A stretch of DNA of 64,000 nt from Nocardioides sp. dk884 (lineage in GTDB: Bacteria; Actinomycetota; Actinomycetes; Propionibacteriales; Nocardioidaceae), in contig NZ_CP045649.1 in NCBI RefSeq assembly GCF_009557055.1, positions 2,083,501 to 2,147,500 of the forward strand, in the 5' to 3' direction. Of the stretch, positions 28,325 through 40,054 are shown piece after piece. Numbering within the stretch: the first letter of the stretch is position 1; each line of letters starts with the position of its first letter. Below the pieces are notes generated by a model. The model made no database searches. It was not told the DNA's origin and saw only the letters and a program-made list of their open reading frames with translations. The translations under genes and the position numbers were made by a program.

Positions 28325-29695
28325 GTGCCGCTGCTCCCTCCGCCCCACGCCCGCGCCAACCGGCTCACCTACGACGACGACCTGTTCCTGCGCTCGCGAC
28401 GGGTGCTGGGGGTGCCGCTGGTCAACCAGACCGTCTGGCGCTTCCCCGAGCCGCTCGACGTCGCCCGCCTGGAGGCCCTGCACCGCCGGCTGGCCACCGG
28501 GCGCCTGGCCCGGGTGGCGGTCGCACCCCAGGTGCCGGGGGCCCGGCCGCACTGGGTGCGCAGCGCGGTGAGCGCGCCGCTGGTCGTGGACACCGCACCG
28601 GTGGCCCTCGACGGGGTGCTGGCCTGGGCCGACGATGCCGCGCGACTCCCGCTGGACCCGGTCGCCGGACCGACCTGGGCACTGCGGGCGGCCCCCAGCG
28701 CCGACCGCGGCAGCGTGCTGTCCTACCTCACCTCGCACGTCGTCGCCGACGGCGGCGCCCACCTGGCCGCGCTGAGCGCCGCGGTGCGCGGCACCGAGGA
28801 ACCGTGCCTGCCCGTGGACGACGTCGACCGATTCGCGGTACGGCGCCGCGACGACGCTCGCGACGCCGCCCACCAACTGCGCCGGACCGCGCGCGGCGCG
28901 GCGATCGCCTGGCGACGCGCCCGCACCCCGCGACCGCCGGTCGAGGGCCAGGTGTCCGCCGACACCCCGCCGCGCCACCCGGCTGCCGGCGACGACACGG
29001 CGTACGACGTGGCGACTGCGGTGGTCGACTGCTCGGCGCAGGACTGGGAGCGGGCCGCGGCGGCCGCGGGCGGCACCAGCAACTCGCTGCTGGTCGCCGT
29101 CGGGGTCGAGGTGCTGCTCGGGCTGGGGCGCGCCGAGGCCGGCCGCCCGGTGCGCGTGGCGGTGCCGGTCAACCTGCGCACCGGCGACGCCGACCTGCGC
29201 GCCAACGCCACGGCCGGCGTCTCGATCGCGGTGGCCACGCAGCTGGTCGGCGGGGTGGGCCGGGTGGCCGGGCTCGAGCAGGTCCGCGCCGCCACCCGCC
29301 GCGAGCTCCGCGCGCGCAGCGAGGGCACCCGCCACGACCCCCTCGAGCCCTGGCAGCCGCTGCTGCAGATGGTCCCGGACCGGGCGGTGGCCCGGCTGGC
29401 CCGTGACCAGAGCGCGCCGTTGTGCCTGTGCTCCAACCTCGGCGAGCTGGAGGGTGACTACCGTGCCCCGCTGGGGGTGGAGCCCACCTCGGTCGCGATG
29501 CGCTCGGTCACCCCCGGCGCGACCCGCGGGCGGATGCGCCGCACCCGTGGCGGGGTGAGCGCCTGGTGGTCGCGCCACGGCGCGCGCGCCACCCTGTCGC
29601 TGGTGTGCCTGGACCCCGAGCTGCCCGCCGAGCGCCTCACCCCGCTGCTGGTGGCCGCCTGCGAGCGCTGGGGCGTGCCCGCCACCGCCTGGTGA
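28325..29695 (+). CDS. WS/DGAT-like condensation-superfamily acyltransferase (A5)
   Basis: 456 residues, a paralogue of A4: both have DDLFLR near residue 18 and a VNQ/ANQ-T-W-RFP block. The motif LTSHVVADGGAHL gives His138, Asp142 and Gly143. RANATAGVSIAVA near residue 297 matches the second motif of A4. GTG 28325 follows GGAGA about six bases upstream. It is third in the exporter operon drrA-drrB-A5, which ties an acyltransferase to export. Acyl donor and acceptor are unknown. Confidence 0.74.
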   Translation: MPLLPPPHARANRLTYDDDLFLRSRRVLGVPLVNQTVWRFPEPLDVARLEALHRRLATGRLARVAVAPQVPGARPHWVRSAVSAPLVVDTAPVALDGVLAWADDAARLPLDPVAGPTWALRAAPSADRGSVLSYLTSHVVADGGAHLAALSAAVRGTEEPCLPVDDVDRFAVRRRDDARDAAHQLRRTARGAAIAWRRARTPRPPVEGQVSADTPPRHPAAGDDTAYDVATAVVDCSAQDWERAAAAAGGTSNSLLVAVGVEVLLGLGRAEAGRPVRVAVPVNLRTGDADLRANATAGVSIAVATQLVGGVGRVAGLEQVRAATRRELRARSEGTRHDPLEPWQPLLQMVPDRAVARLARDQSAPLCLCSNLGELEGDYRAPLGVEPTSVAMRSVTPGATRGRMRRTRGGVSAWWSRHGARATLSLVCLDPELPAERLTPLLVAACERWGVPATAW

Positions 29696-29700
29696 TTCGC

Positions 29701-29740
29701 GAGTCGGCGCCAATGGCGCGCCGAGTCGGCGCCAATGGCG
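29701..29740 (+). repeat. 22-bp-period tandem repeat, cluster A
   Basis: GAGTCGGCGCCAATGGCG occurs exactly at 29701-29718 and 29723-29740. The same unit recurs at 43551-43592 (reversed) and 51839-51902. It lies between convergent genes A5 and katG. Confidence 0.8.
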
Positions 29741-29754
29741 ACGCGCGGACGCGA

Positions 29755-29788
29755 ACGGGGCCCGGCCGCAGATGCGGCCGGGCCCCGT
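29755..29788. terminator. Perfect 15-bp hairpin between A5 and katG
   Basis: ACGGGGCCCGGCCGC (29755-29769) and GCGGCCGGGCCCCGT (29774-29788) pair perfectly around the loop AGAT. It lies 15 bases past the katG stop and 59 past the A5 stop, so it can end both convergent transcripts. Confidence 0.8.
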
Positions 29789-29803
29789 CAGGTGCGCAGT
29801 GGA

Positions 29804-32472
<2,669 letters not shown>

Positions 32473-32478
32473 GCGCTG

Positions 32479-32508
32479 ATCATGGCACAGTTGTTTGGAA
32501 TGGTTCAA
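32479..32508 (-). promoter_or_regulatory. furA promoter with overlapping Fur-type box
   Basis: On the minus strand, TTGAAC (-35, 32503-32508) and CATGAT (-10, 32479-32484) are 18 bases apart and six bases from GTG 32472. The near-palindrome TTGGAATGGTTCAA (32495-32508) overlaps the -35 and is the likely operator. The whole element lies inside the last codons of the PP2C gene. Confidence 0.5.
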
Positions 32509-33652
32509 TTTTGTTTCGCTCAGTGGGCTCCGGGTCGACCCGGGCACGGGCGAGGATCAGCACCGCGCGGTCGTCCTCGCCGCGTGGCACCTGCGCGATG
32601 ATCCGCCTCGCGGCGCCCGGCAGTCCCTCGCGCATGGCGACCGCGCCGACCGTGCGCAGCCAGTCGATCCCCTCGTCGAGCGAGGCCGACCGGGACTCCA
32701 CGACACCGTCGGTGTAGAACATCAGCGCCTCGCCGGGCCCCAGCCGTCCGGTGGTGGCCTCCAGGTCGGGGTCCGCGACGATCCCCAGGGCGGTGCCGCG
32801 CGCGGCGTCGACCGCCCAGGACTCCCCGTCCCAGCGCAGCGCCGGCGGGTGCCCTGCGCTGTGGATGGCGTAGTCGCCGCTCTCCAGGTCGACCAGCACG
32901 TGGACCGCCGTCGCCATCGCCTCGTCGGAGGGCTGGCGCAGCAAGAAGGTGTTCGCCGCGCGCATCAGCGGCTCCGGCGGCAGCGCACCGATCAGACCAC
33001 CCAGCGCGCCCGCGAACTGCAGTGCGTCCGGGCCCGCGTCGACGCCCTTGCCGCAGACGTCGACCAGCACCATCTCCAGATCCCGACCACCCTCGCAGCG
33101 GGTGCGCAGATCGGCGACGAGGAAGTCGCCGGCGTACCCGGCCTCGTGGGCGGCGAGCATGGCCGACTGCGAGTGCCAGCCGGCGGGCAGCGGCGGCACC
33201 GTGGCCTGCGCCTGGAGCCGGTCGCGCAGCTCGGCGAGGACGGCCTCGCCGAGTGCCGCGGGCAGGCCGGAGCGCTGCCGGCTGGACTGCACGAGGATCA
33301 CCGCGACCCCCGCGACCATGCCGAGCACCGCGCTCACGCGCAACGTGCCGGACGGGCCGTCCAGCACCACCGCGACCACGCCGAACACGAGCGCGACGGC
33401 GCACAGCGCGGCGAGCGGGCGAAAGCGCAGCAGCACCATGCCGAGCAGCAGCCAGACGAAGTACGCCGTGAGCGGCATCCAGGTGTACTCCACCAGGGAG
33501 ACCGCGAACGACGCGGTGAGGCCGGCCAGCAGGAGCACCAGCGAGAGCTGTTGGCTGCGACGCGAGCCCGTGCTCCACTGCAGCACCCGCCCGCGGCCCG
33601 TGCCGTGGGAGCGCTGCCAGGTGCGCCGCAGCGCCCGGGTGCCGACGATCAC
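32480..33652 (-). CDS. Membrane-anchored PP2C-type (SpoIIE-like) protein phosphatase
   Basis: 390 residues. Residues 30-135 hold four to five hydrophobic helices (SLVLLLAGLTASFAVSLVEY and following). The C-terminal PP2C/SpoIIE domain has VADLRTRCEGGRDLEMVLVD, DVCGKGVDAGPDA and FYTDGVVESRS, with metal-binding aspartates. It dephosphorylates Ser/Thr on partners such as anti-anti-sigma factors. The substrate is unknown. GTG 33652 has TACGCT six bases upstream. Its last codons (TERNKIEPFQTTVP) are unusually AT-rich because they carry the furA promoter. Confidence 0.85.
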   Translation of the reverse strand: MIVGTRALRRTWQRSHGTGRGRVLQWSTGSRRSQQLSLVLLLAGLTASFAVSLVEYTWMPLTAYFVWLLLGMVLLRFRPLAALCAVALVFGVVAVVLDGPSGTLRVSAVLGMVAGVAVILVQSSRQRSGLPAALGEAVLAELRDRLQAQATVPPLPAGWHSQSAMLAAHEAGYAGDFLVADLRTRCEGGRDLEMVLVDVCGKGVDAGPDALQFAGALGGLIGALPPEPLMRAANTFLLRQPSDEAMATAVHVLVDLESGDYAIHSAGHPPALRWDGESWAVDAARGTALGIVADPDLEATTGRLGPGEALMFYTDGVVESRSASLDEGIDWLRTVGAVAMREGLPGAARRIIAQVPRGEDDRAVLILARARVDPEPTERNKIEPFQTTVP

Positions 33653-33658
33653 GCGCGC

Positions 33659-33664
33659 AGCGTA
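33659..33664 (-). promoter_or_regulatory. -10 hexamer TACGCT, leaderless-type
   Basis: TACGCT on the minus strand lies six bases before GTG 33652 of the PP2C gene. Confidence 0.4.
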
Positions 33665-33729
33665 GCGGCCGCAGACCCCGACGTGGGGCGTTCCGGCAGG
33701 TCTCTCCCCCGCACTGGCACAGTGATCCC

Positions 33730-34590
33730 ATGGAGCACCCGCCTGCCGCGTACGCCGTGTCGGCGCTGCTGAGCGCCCATCGCTGCGGTGCCGGCGGCGA
33801 CCCCGATCTGGAGAACACCCGGCCCGCACTGGAGCGCGCGATCACGCTCGGGGTGGAGTACGTCGAGTTCGACGTGCACCGCTGCGGCGACGGCGCGCTC
33901 GTGCTGTTCCACGACGACTGGCTGTGGATCGGCGGTCAGCGGCACTGGATCCGCGAGGTGACAGTGGACATGCTGTCCGCGCAGTCGGAGCACTTCCTGC
34001 GTTATGAGGAGGCGCTGGAGATCCTGGCCGGGCGGGCCCGCGCCCACCTCGACCTCAAGTTCTCCTCCCCCGGCGGGGTCGCGGAGGTCGCGGCCGTGCG
34101 CCGCGCGGTGGAGCTGCTCGGTGCGGAGAACCTCGTGGTGACCACCCTGGACGACCGCTCGGTGCGCGCGGTGCGCAACTGGGCCGACGAGGAGGGGCTG
34201 CCGCTGCTGGTCGGGCTCTCGCTGGGCCGCGGCGTCCGGGGGCTGCCCTGGCGGGTGCAGGCACGGATCCGCATCTCCGAGCTGCGCCCGCGACTGCGCT
34301 ACCGCGCCTCGCGGGCAAACGTCATGGTCGCCAACCACGCCCTCGCGCGGTTGGGCGTCGGTGCCCTCGCGCGCCGTTGGGGGCTGCCGCTCCTGGTGTG
34401 GACCATCGACACCGAGCGATCCTTGGCGTACTGGCTGCGACCCGGCCGGGCCTGGTTGGTCACCACCAACCGACCCGAGCTGGCCCTGGCGATCCGGGAA
34501 CGCCAGACCCGCAGGGCCCGGGGGCGGCTGCCCGGACCGGGGCGCCGGCGACGCGCCGCTCGACCCGGGTCTGGGAGCATGCGGGCATGA
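33730..34590 (+). CDS. Glycerophosphodiester phosphodiesterase
   Basis: 286 residues, GDPD TIM barrel. The catalytic start is SAHRCGAGGDPDLENTRPAL with the His-Arg and Glu-Asn pairs. EFDVHRCGDGALVLFHDDW carries the metal-binding Glu/Asp and second catalytic His. WTIDTERSLAYWL near residue 225 is the C-terminal strand. It splits glycerophosphodiesters to glycerol-3-phosphate and an alcohol. The usual HRG is HRC here, a small change. There is no signal peptide, so it is cytoplasmic. Its stop overlaps the next gene (ATGA). Confidence 0.87.
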   Translation: MEHPPAAYAVSALLSAHRCGAGGDPDLENTRPALERAITLGVEYVEFDVHRCGDGALVLFHDDWLWIGGQRHWIREVTVDMLSAQSEHFLRYEEALEILAGRARAHLDLKFSSPGGVAEVAAVRRAVELLGAENLVVTTLDDRSVRAVRNWADEEGLPLLVGLSLGRGVRGLPWRVQARIRISELRPRLRYRASRANVMVANHALARLGVGALARRWGLPLLVWTIDTERSLAYWLRPGRAWLVTTNRPELALAIRERQTRRARGRLPGPGRRRRAARPGSGSMRA

Positions 34591-35591
34591 CGCACGAGCA
34601 GGAGACCGAGACCGTCGTGGACGTGCTCGGCGAGCCGTTCCACGCCGAGACGCTCACGCTCGCCGACGACGACGAGGGCGCCGTCGTCGCGACCCTCGTC
34701 ACCCGACGTGCCGAGCAGCCGACCGGCCGCGCCGTCCTGCACGTGCACGGCTTCGCCGACTACTTCTTCCAGACCGAGTACGCCGCGTGGTGGTGCGCCC
34801 GCGGCTACGACTTCTACGCCCTGGACCTGCGCAAGTACGGCCGCTCGCTGCTCGCGCACCAGACCCCCAACTACGTCACCGACCTCGACGACTACCGCGA
34901 GGAGATCGACGAGGCCTGGCGCCGCATCACCGTGCGCGACGGCCACCGCCAGGTCGTCGTCTCGGCGCACTCGACCGGCGGCCTCACGCTGCCGCTGTGG
35001 GCCGACGCGCGTCGTCCTCCCGAGCTCGTCGGGATGGTGCTCAACTCCCCCTGGCTCGACCTGCAGGGCAGCGCCTTCCTGCGCACCATCGGCACCGTCG
35101 CGCTCAAGCAGCTGGGCCAGCGTCAGCCGCGCCGGGCGATCCCGCGCAGCGTGAACGGCCTCTACGGCGCCAGCCTGCACCGCGAGCACCACGGCGAGTG
35201 GGACTTCGACCTGACCTGGAAGCCGCTGGAGTCCTTCACGGTGTACGCCGGGTGGTTGCGCGCGGTGCGCAACGGCCACGCCCGGCTCCAGTCCGGGCTC
35301 GACGTGCCGGGTCCCGTGCTGGTGCTGTCCTCGGGTGCCAGCAGCTGGCCCACCGTGATGGGCGAGGACGTCCACGGCCACGACATCGTCCTCGACGTCG
35401 CCCACATCCGCCGCTGGGCGACCGCGATCGGCACCCACGTGACCTATGTGGCGGTCCCCGGCGCGCGCCACGACGTGGTGCTCTCCCGCCCCGAGCCGCG
35501 CCGGCGTGTCTACGCCGAGCTCGAGCGATGGCACGCGGCGTACCTCGCCGATCGCGATTCGGCAGATCCGGTGCCCGCCGAGCGGCAGTGA
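34587..35591 (+). CDS. Alpha/beta hydrolase (monoacylglycerol-lipase-like)
   Basis: 334 residues. The oxyanion strand is LHVHGFADYFF (51-61) and the nucleophile elbow is SAHSTGG with Ser129. A late GARHDVVLSRPEPRR supplies the catalytic His. FYALDLRKYGRS resembles the lysophospholipase/monoacylglycerol lipase group. Translationally coupled to the GDPD gene, so both may act in glycerolipid turnover (inference). No secretion signal. Confidence 0.85.
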   Translation: MTHEQETETVVDVLGEPFHAETLTLADDDEGAVVATLVTRRAEQPTGRAVLHVHGFADYFFQTEYAAWWCARGYDFYALDLRKYGRSLLAHQTPNYVTDLDDYREEIDEAWRRITVRDGHRQVVVSAHSTGGLTLPLWADARRPPELVGMVLNSPWLDLQGSAFLRTIGTVALKQLGQRQPRRAIPRSVNGLYGASLHREHHGEWDFDLTWKPLESFTVYAGWLRAVRNGHARLQSGLDVPGPVLVLSSGASSWPTVMGEDVHGHDIVLDVAHIRRWATAIGTHVTYVAVPGARHDVVLSRPEPRRRVYAELERWHAAYLADRDSADPVPAERQ

Positions 35592-35594
35592 CGC

Positions 35595-35600
35595 TAGGGT
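35595..35600 (+). promoter_or_regulatory. -10 hexamer TAGGGT, leaderless-type
   Basis: TAGGGT ends seven bases before ATG 35608. Confidence 0.4.
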
Positions 35601-35607
35601 CCGCCGC

Positions 35608-35970
35608 ATGGATCCTGTGACCGGCCTCTCACTCGGCCGCATCGTGCTCGGTGCCGCCTCCCTCGCCCGTCCCGACGTGGCGGCGAACGCCTTCCGTCTC
35701 GACGCCGCCGCGAACCCGCAGCTGCCCTTCGTGCTGCGCCTGTTCGGCGCCCGGGAGATCGCGCTCGGCGCGCTCACGCTGGTCGCGCCGCCCGCGGGTC
35801 GGCGCGCGCTGCTCGCCACCGGCGTCGCCGTCGACGCCGCGGACATCGCGACCGCCGTGCAGGGCCATCGCGCCGAGGGGATCAGCCGGCAGGCCGCCCT
35901 CGGGCTGCTGGTGCCGGCGGCCGGCGCCGTCCTGGTCGGGCTGACGGCGCTGCGCCGTCCCCGCGGCTGA
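35608..35970 (+). CDS. Small membrane protein, DUF4267-like
   Basis: 120 residues with three to four hydrophobic helices. It begins MDPVTGLSLGRIVLG and contains RLFGAREIALGALTL and AVDAADIATAVQGHR, a pattern seen in DUF4267 proteins. No catalytic residues are apparent. Convergent with the TSUP permease. Function unknown. Confidence 0.65.
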   Translation: MDPVTGLSLGRIVLGAASLARPDVAANAFRLDAAANPQLPFVLRLFGAREIALGALTLVAPPAGRRALLATGVAVDAADIATAVQGHRAEGISRQAALGLLVPAAGAVLVGLTALRRPRG

Positions 35971-35999
35971 CCCACGGGCGCCTCGCGGCGAGGAAGCCG

Positions 36000-36758
36000 T
36001 CAGACGGCGAACGAGACCAGGGCCACGACTCCGACGGTGACGATGACCGCGCGCAGCGCGGTCGGCGGGAGCCGGCGTCCGTACGACGCGCCGATCTGGC
36101 CGCCGATGACCGCGCCGACGGCGATCAGCAGCACCACCAGCCAGTCCACGTCGGCGACGACGGCGAAGATCAGCCCGGCCACCGCGTTGACCAGGCCGGC
36201 GGCGACATTCTTCACCGCGTTGAGGCGCTGGATGGAGTCATCGACGCCGATCCCGAGGATGCCCATCAGGATCACCCCCTGCGCGGCGCCGAAGTAGCCG
36301 CCGTAGACGCCGCTGGCGGCGGCGGCCGGGACGACCCAGCCCGCGTCGGGGCGCTGGCCGTTGGTCTCGCCGTGGCGCCTGGCGACCCACCGGGACAGGC
36401 GCGGCCCGACGAGGACCAGCAGCACGCCGAGCGCGATGAGGACCGGCACCACCCGCTCGAAGGCGTCGGCGGGCAGCACCAGCAGCAGCACCGCGCCCAC
36501 GGTGCCGCCGACCAGCGAGGCGAGGCCGAGGCGAACCACCCGGGCGCGCTGGCCGCGCAGCTCGCGGCGATAGCCCCAGGCCCCGGAGATCGAGCCGGGG
36601 ACCAGGCCGATGGTGTTGGAGGCGTTGGCGGTCACCGGCGGCACCCCGAACGCGAGCAGCGTGGGGAACGTGATCAGGGTGCCGGATCCGACGATGGTGT
36701 TGATCGTGCCCGCGGCGACGCCAGCCGCCGTGATCGCGAGCGCTTCGAGGATCCCCAA
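36000..36758 (-). CDS. TSUP-family (TauE/SafE) permease
   Basis: 252 residues with about eight hydrophobic helices. The N-terminal GTINTIVGSGTLITFPTLL and central SGVYGGYFGAAQGVILM are the paired TSUP motifs. Such proteins export or import sulfite, sulfoacetate or other small anions. It is last in the operon ABC-ATPase/NfeD/SPFH/TSUP, only four bases from the SPFH stop. Substrate unknown. Confidence 0.87.
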   Translation of the reverse strand: MGILEALAITAAGVAAGTINTIVGSGTLITFPTLLAFGVPPVTANASNTIGLVPGSISGAWGYRRELRGQRARVVRLGLASLVGGTVGAVLLLVLPADAFERVVPVLIALGVLLVLVGPRLSRWVARRHGETNGQRPDAGWVVPAAAASGVYGGYFGAAQGVILMGILGIGVDDSIQRLNAVKNVAAGLVNAVAGLIFAVVADVDWLVVLLIAVGAVIGGQIGASYGRRLPPTALRAVIVTVGVVALVSFAV

Positions 36759-36762
36759 TCCC

Positions 36763-37893
36763 TCAGCCGGCCGTGGGTGCGTCGGCCGGGGGCTCCGGGT
36801 CCGCGGGGGCCGGCGGGAGAACGGGGTCGGGCGAGCCGGGGTTGGCCGCGGAGGCAGCCTCGGCGATCGCCGCCTGGACGGCCTCGTTGGCCGAGCGCGC
36901 GGTCGCGCTGTCCTCGCGGGTCTCGACCGCTCCCGGACCCATGTCGACGCGGGTGCGGGGACCGTCGACCTCCTGGGGGATGCCGCGCAGGTCGTTCATC
37001 GTGGAGCCGAGGCCCTCGAGCGCCTTGCCGATCTCGCTGGGCACGATCCACACCTTGTTGGCGTCGCCCTCGGCGATCTTCGGCATCATCTGGAGGTACT
37101 GATAGGCCAGCAGCGACTGGTCCGGGCGCCCGTCGTGGATCGCCTGGAAGACGGTCTGGATGGCCTGGCCCTCACCCTGGGCCCGCAGGATCTGCGACTC
37201 CCGCTCGGCCTGGGCGCGCAGGATCTGCGACTCCCGCTCACCTTCGGCGTTGAGGATCGCGGACTGCTTGTTGCCCTCAGCGGTGAGGATCGCCGACTGG
37301 CGCTGGCCCTCCGCGGTGAGGATCAGGGCGCGCTTGTCGCGGTCGGCGCGCATCTGCTTCTCCATCGCGTCCTTGATCGAGGGCGGCGGGTCGATGCCCT
37401 TGATCTCGACGCGGTTGACGCGGATGCCCCACTTGCCGGTCGCCTCGTCGAGGACGCCGCGCAGCCCGGAGTTGATCTCCTCGCGGCTGGTCAGCGTCTG
37501 CTCGAGGTCCATGCCGCCGACGATGTTGCGCAGCGTCGTCATCGTGAGCTGCTCGACGGCCTGGATGTAGTTGGCGATCTCGTAGGTCGCGGCGACCGGG
37601 TCGGTGACCTGGAAGTAGATGACGGTGTCGATGGACACCACGAGGTTGTCCTCGGTGATCACCGGCTGCGGCGGGAAGCTGACGACCTGCTCGCGCAGGT
37701 CGATCACGTAGCGGACCTTGTCGATGAACGGCACGACGATGTTGAGGCCCGCCGGCAGCGTCTGCTTGTACTTGCCGAACCGCTCGACCACGCCGGCGCG
37801 TGCCTGGGGCACGATCCGCACGGTCTTGGCCAGGATCGTGACGACGAGCACGAACAGCAGGCCCAGCAGGATCAGGACGATCGTGCCCCCCAT
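36763..37893 (-). CDS. SPFH/stomatin-like protein (slipin/QmcA type)
   Basis: 376 residues: one N-terminal transmembrane helix (TIVLILLGLLFVLVVTIL) and an SPFH domain with RIVPQARAGVVERFGKY and RVNRVEIKGIDPP. A coiled region follows with five imperfect ~10-residue repeats of the ILTAEGQRQSA type. The tail is Pro/Ala-rich. Bacterial stomatins form membrane assemblies and pair with NfeD, which is immediately upstream here. ATG 37893 is preceded by a strong GGAGGAG. Confidence 0.92.
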   Translation of the reverse strand: MGGTIVLILLGLLFVLVVTILAKTVRIVPQARAGVVERFGKYKQTLPAGLNIVVPFIDKVRYVIDLREQVVSFPPQPVITEDNLVVSIDTVIYFQVTDPVAATYEIANYIQAVEQLTMTTLRNIVGGMDLEQTLTSREEINSGLRGVLDEATGKWGIRVNRVEIKGIDPPPSIKDAMEKQMRADRDKRALILTAEGQRQSAILTAEGNKQSAILNAEGERESQILRAQAERESQILRAQGEGQAIQTVFQAIHDGRPDQSLLAYQYLQMMPKIAEGDANKVWIVPSEIGKALEGLGSTMNDLRGIPQEVDGPRTRVDMGPGAVETREDSATARSANEAVQAAIAEAASAANPGSPDPVLPPAPADPEPPADAPTAG

Positions 37894-37948
37894 GGCTTCT
37901 CCTCCGGTAGATGAATCGGTGGTGCGTGACGTGCGGTGTGGTGCCGGC

Positions 37949-38407
37949 TCACTCGAGCCGCGCCACCGGGTGGACATAGGCGGTGGCTCCGCGGATCTCG
38001 AAGACCTCGACGGTCTCCCCCGGCTCGATGGTGAGGGTGGAGTCGTACGGCGCCGCCGACCAGATCTCCCCGCCGAGGCGGACCCGGCCGATCTCCAGGC
38101 CGCTGAGGCGCTGGGTCACCGTGCCCTGCTGCCCGACCAGCTTGCCGTGGCCGAGGGTGAGCTCGGGGCCGCCGTGCATGCGGCGCACCAGGGTGGGCCG
38201 CAGCACCGCCAGGGTGGCGGCCGAGACGCCGGCGGCGACGAGCGCCGACACGACGACGGGGGCCCCGACCAGGGCGGCGCCCATGCCCGCGAGGGCGCCG
38301 AACGCGAGCATCGCGAAGATCAGCTCGAGGCTGAAGATCTCGACCACGCCGAGCGTCATCGCGAGCGCCAGCCAGGCAGCCCACTGGTTGTCGCTCAGCC
38401 ACTCCAT
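37949..38407 (-). CDS. NfeD-like membrane protein
   Basis: 152 residues. Three to four helices (WLALAMTLGVVEIFSLELIF onward) precede a C-terminal OB-fold (LVGQQGTVTQRLSGLEIGRV then RLGGEIWSA). This short NfeD form lacks the serine protease domain of long NfeD. The usual partner is the stomatin gene next downstream. Confidence 0.88.
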   Translation of the reverse strand: MEWLSDNQWAAWLALAMTLGVVEIFSLELIFAMLAFGALAGMGAALVGAPVVVSALVAAGVSAATLAVLRPTLVRRMHGGPELTLGHGKLVGQQGTVTQRLSGLEIGRVRLGGEIWSAAPYDSTLTIEPGETVEVFEIRGATAYVHPVARLE

Positions 38408-38416
38408 GCCCAGACC

Positions 38417-39211
<795 letters not shown>

Positions 39212-39218
39212 GCGGGCC

Positions 39219-39224
39219 ACCCTA
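39219..39224 (-). promoter_or_regulatory. -10 hexamer TAGGGT, leaderless-type
   Basis: TAGGGT on the minus strand lies seven bases before ATG 39211. The divergent gene's -10 is at 39249-39254. Confidence 0.4.
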
Positions 39225-39248
39225 ACGGGGCGGCTTCGGCGGTCGGCG

Positions 39249-39254
39249 TACAGT
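39249..39254 (+). promoter_or_regulatory. -10 hexamer TACAGT, leaderless-type
   Basis: TACAGT ends eight bases before GTG 39263. Confidence 0.4.
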
Positions 39255-39262
39255 CTCGGGCC

Positions 39263-40009
39263 GTGTCCACGAACCTGCCCGCCTCCGGTCGCCTCGCGTG
39301 GTGGGCGACCGCCTGGCTGCGCGGTCACGTGGTCACCGACCTGGTCGTCGACGCGGTCCTCGGCGACGACGTCACCCACGCCGTGGCGGGCCTGCACGCC
39401 CTCGGCCTGGGCGGCCCGGAAGGCACCGACACCCTGGTCGGCGGCCTGGCGCGGCTGCGCGCGGAGGGGGCACGGAGCGTCGGCGCGGCGTTCCCCGTCG
39501 AGGGCGACCCGGTCGGTCTGGGCGGGCCCGCGGACTTCAACGCAGCCGCGCTCGAGGCCGGCGAGGCGGTGGTCACCGACGTCGGGGTGGGCCTGGTCCC
39601 GGTCAGCGTCGGACCCGCGACCACCTGGGTCGCGCACCGTGCCCAGCGCCGACAGCTGCCCGACGTCGGCGAGGCGGACCGGGCGCTACGACGCGAGCTG
39701 TTGGAGGCGGCGTCGGCCCTGGCCGCGCTCGACGTGGCCCGTTGGCGTCCCGAGGTCGCGGACCTGCTGATGAACCTGCGCCACCGCGCTCCGCTGAGCG
39801 CCCCGCCCGGGGTGCCGCCGCGCTGCGTCGACCTCGCCGAGCGCGCGACGCAGGCGGTGGCGATCGTCGAGGCTGCCCTGGTCGACGACGGCGCCGCGAT
39901 CAGCGCCCACGAGGCGGATGCTCGCCGGGCCGCGCTCGTCGGGCTCGACCGTGCCGGTCGGCGCGCCCTGGTCGCGGCGTGCTCGCCCGAGGCGTGGCCA
40001 CCAGGCTGA
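39263..40009 (+). CDS. Conserved-looking hypothetical protein
   Basis: 248 residues, soluble and Ala-rich, with no motif I recognise. The N-terminal third has LAWWATAWLRGHVVTDLVVD, and the second half is mostly helical (DRALRRELLEAASALAALDV). No membrane helix, signal or cofactor motif. The GTG start is supported by TACAGT eight bases upstream. It precedes serB by 45 bases and may be co-expressed, although serB has its own -10. Function unknown. Confidence 0.6.
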   Translation: MSTNLPASGRLAWWATAWLRGHVVTDLVVDAVLGDDVTHAVAGLHALGLGGPEGTDTLVGGLARLRAEGARSVGAAFPVEGDPVGLGGPADFNAAALEAGEAVVTDVGVGLVPVSVGPATTWVAHRAQRRQLPDVGEADRALRRELLEAASALAALDVARWRPEVADLLMNLRHRAPLSAPPGVPPRCVDLAERATQAVAIVEAALVDDGAAISAHEADARRAALVGLDRAGRRALVAACSPEAWPPG

Positions 40010-40039
40010 GCCGATCCCCGTGGCGGGGCCGCGGAACGG

Positions 40040-40045
40040 TAGCCT
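40040..40045 (+). promoter_or_regulatory. -10 hexamer TAGCCT for serB
   Basis: TAGCCT ends nine bases before ATG 40055. Confidence 0.35.
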
Positions 40046-40054
40046 CGTCCCGCG

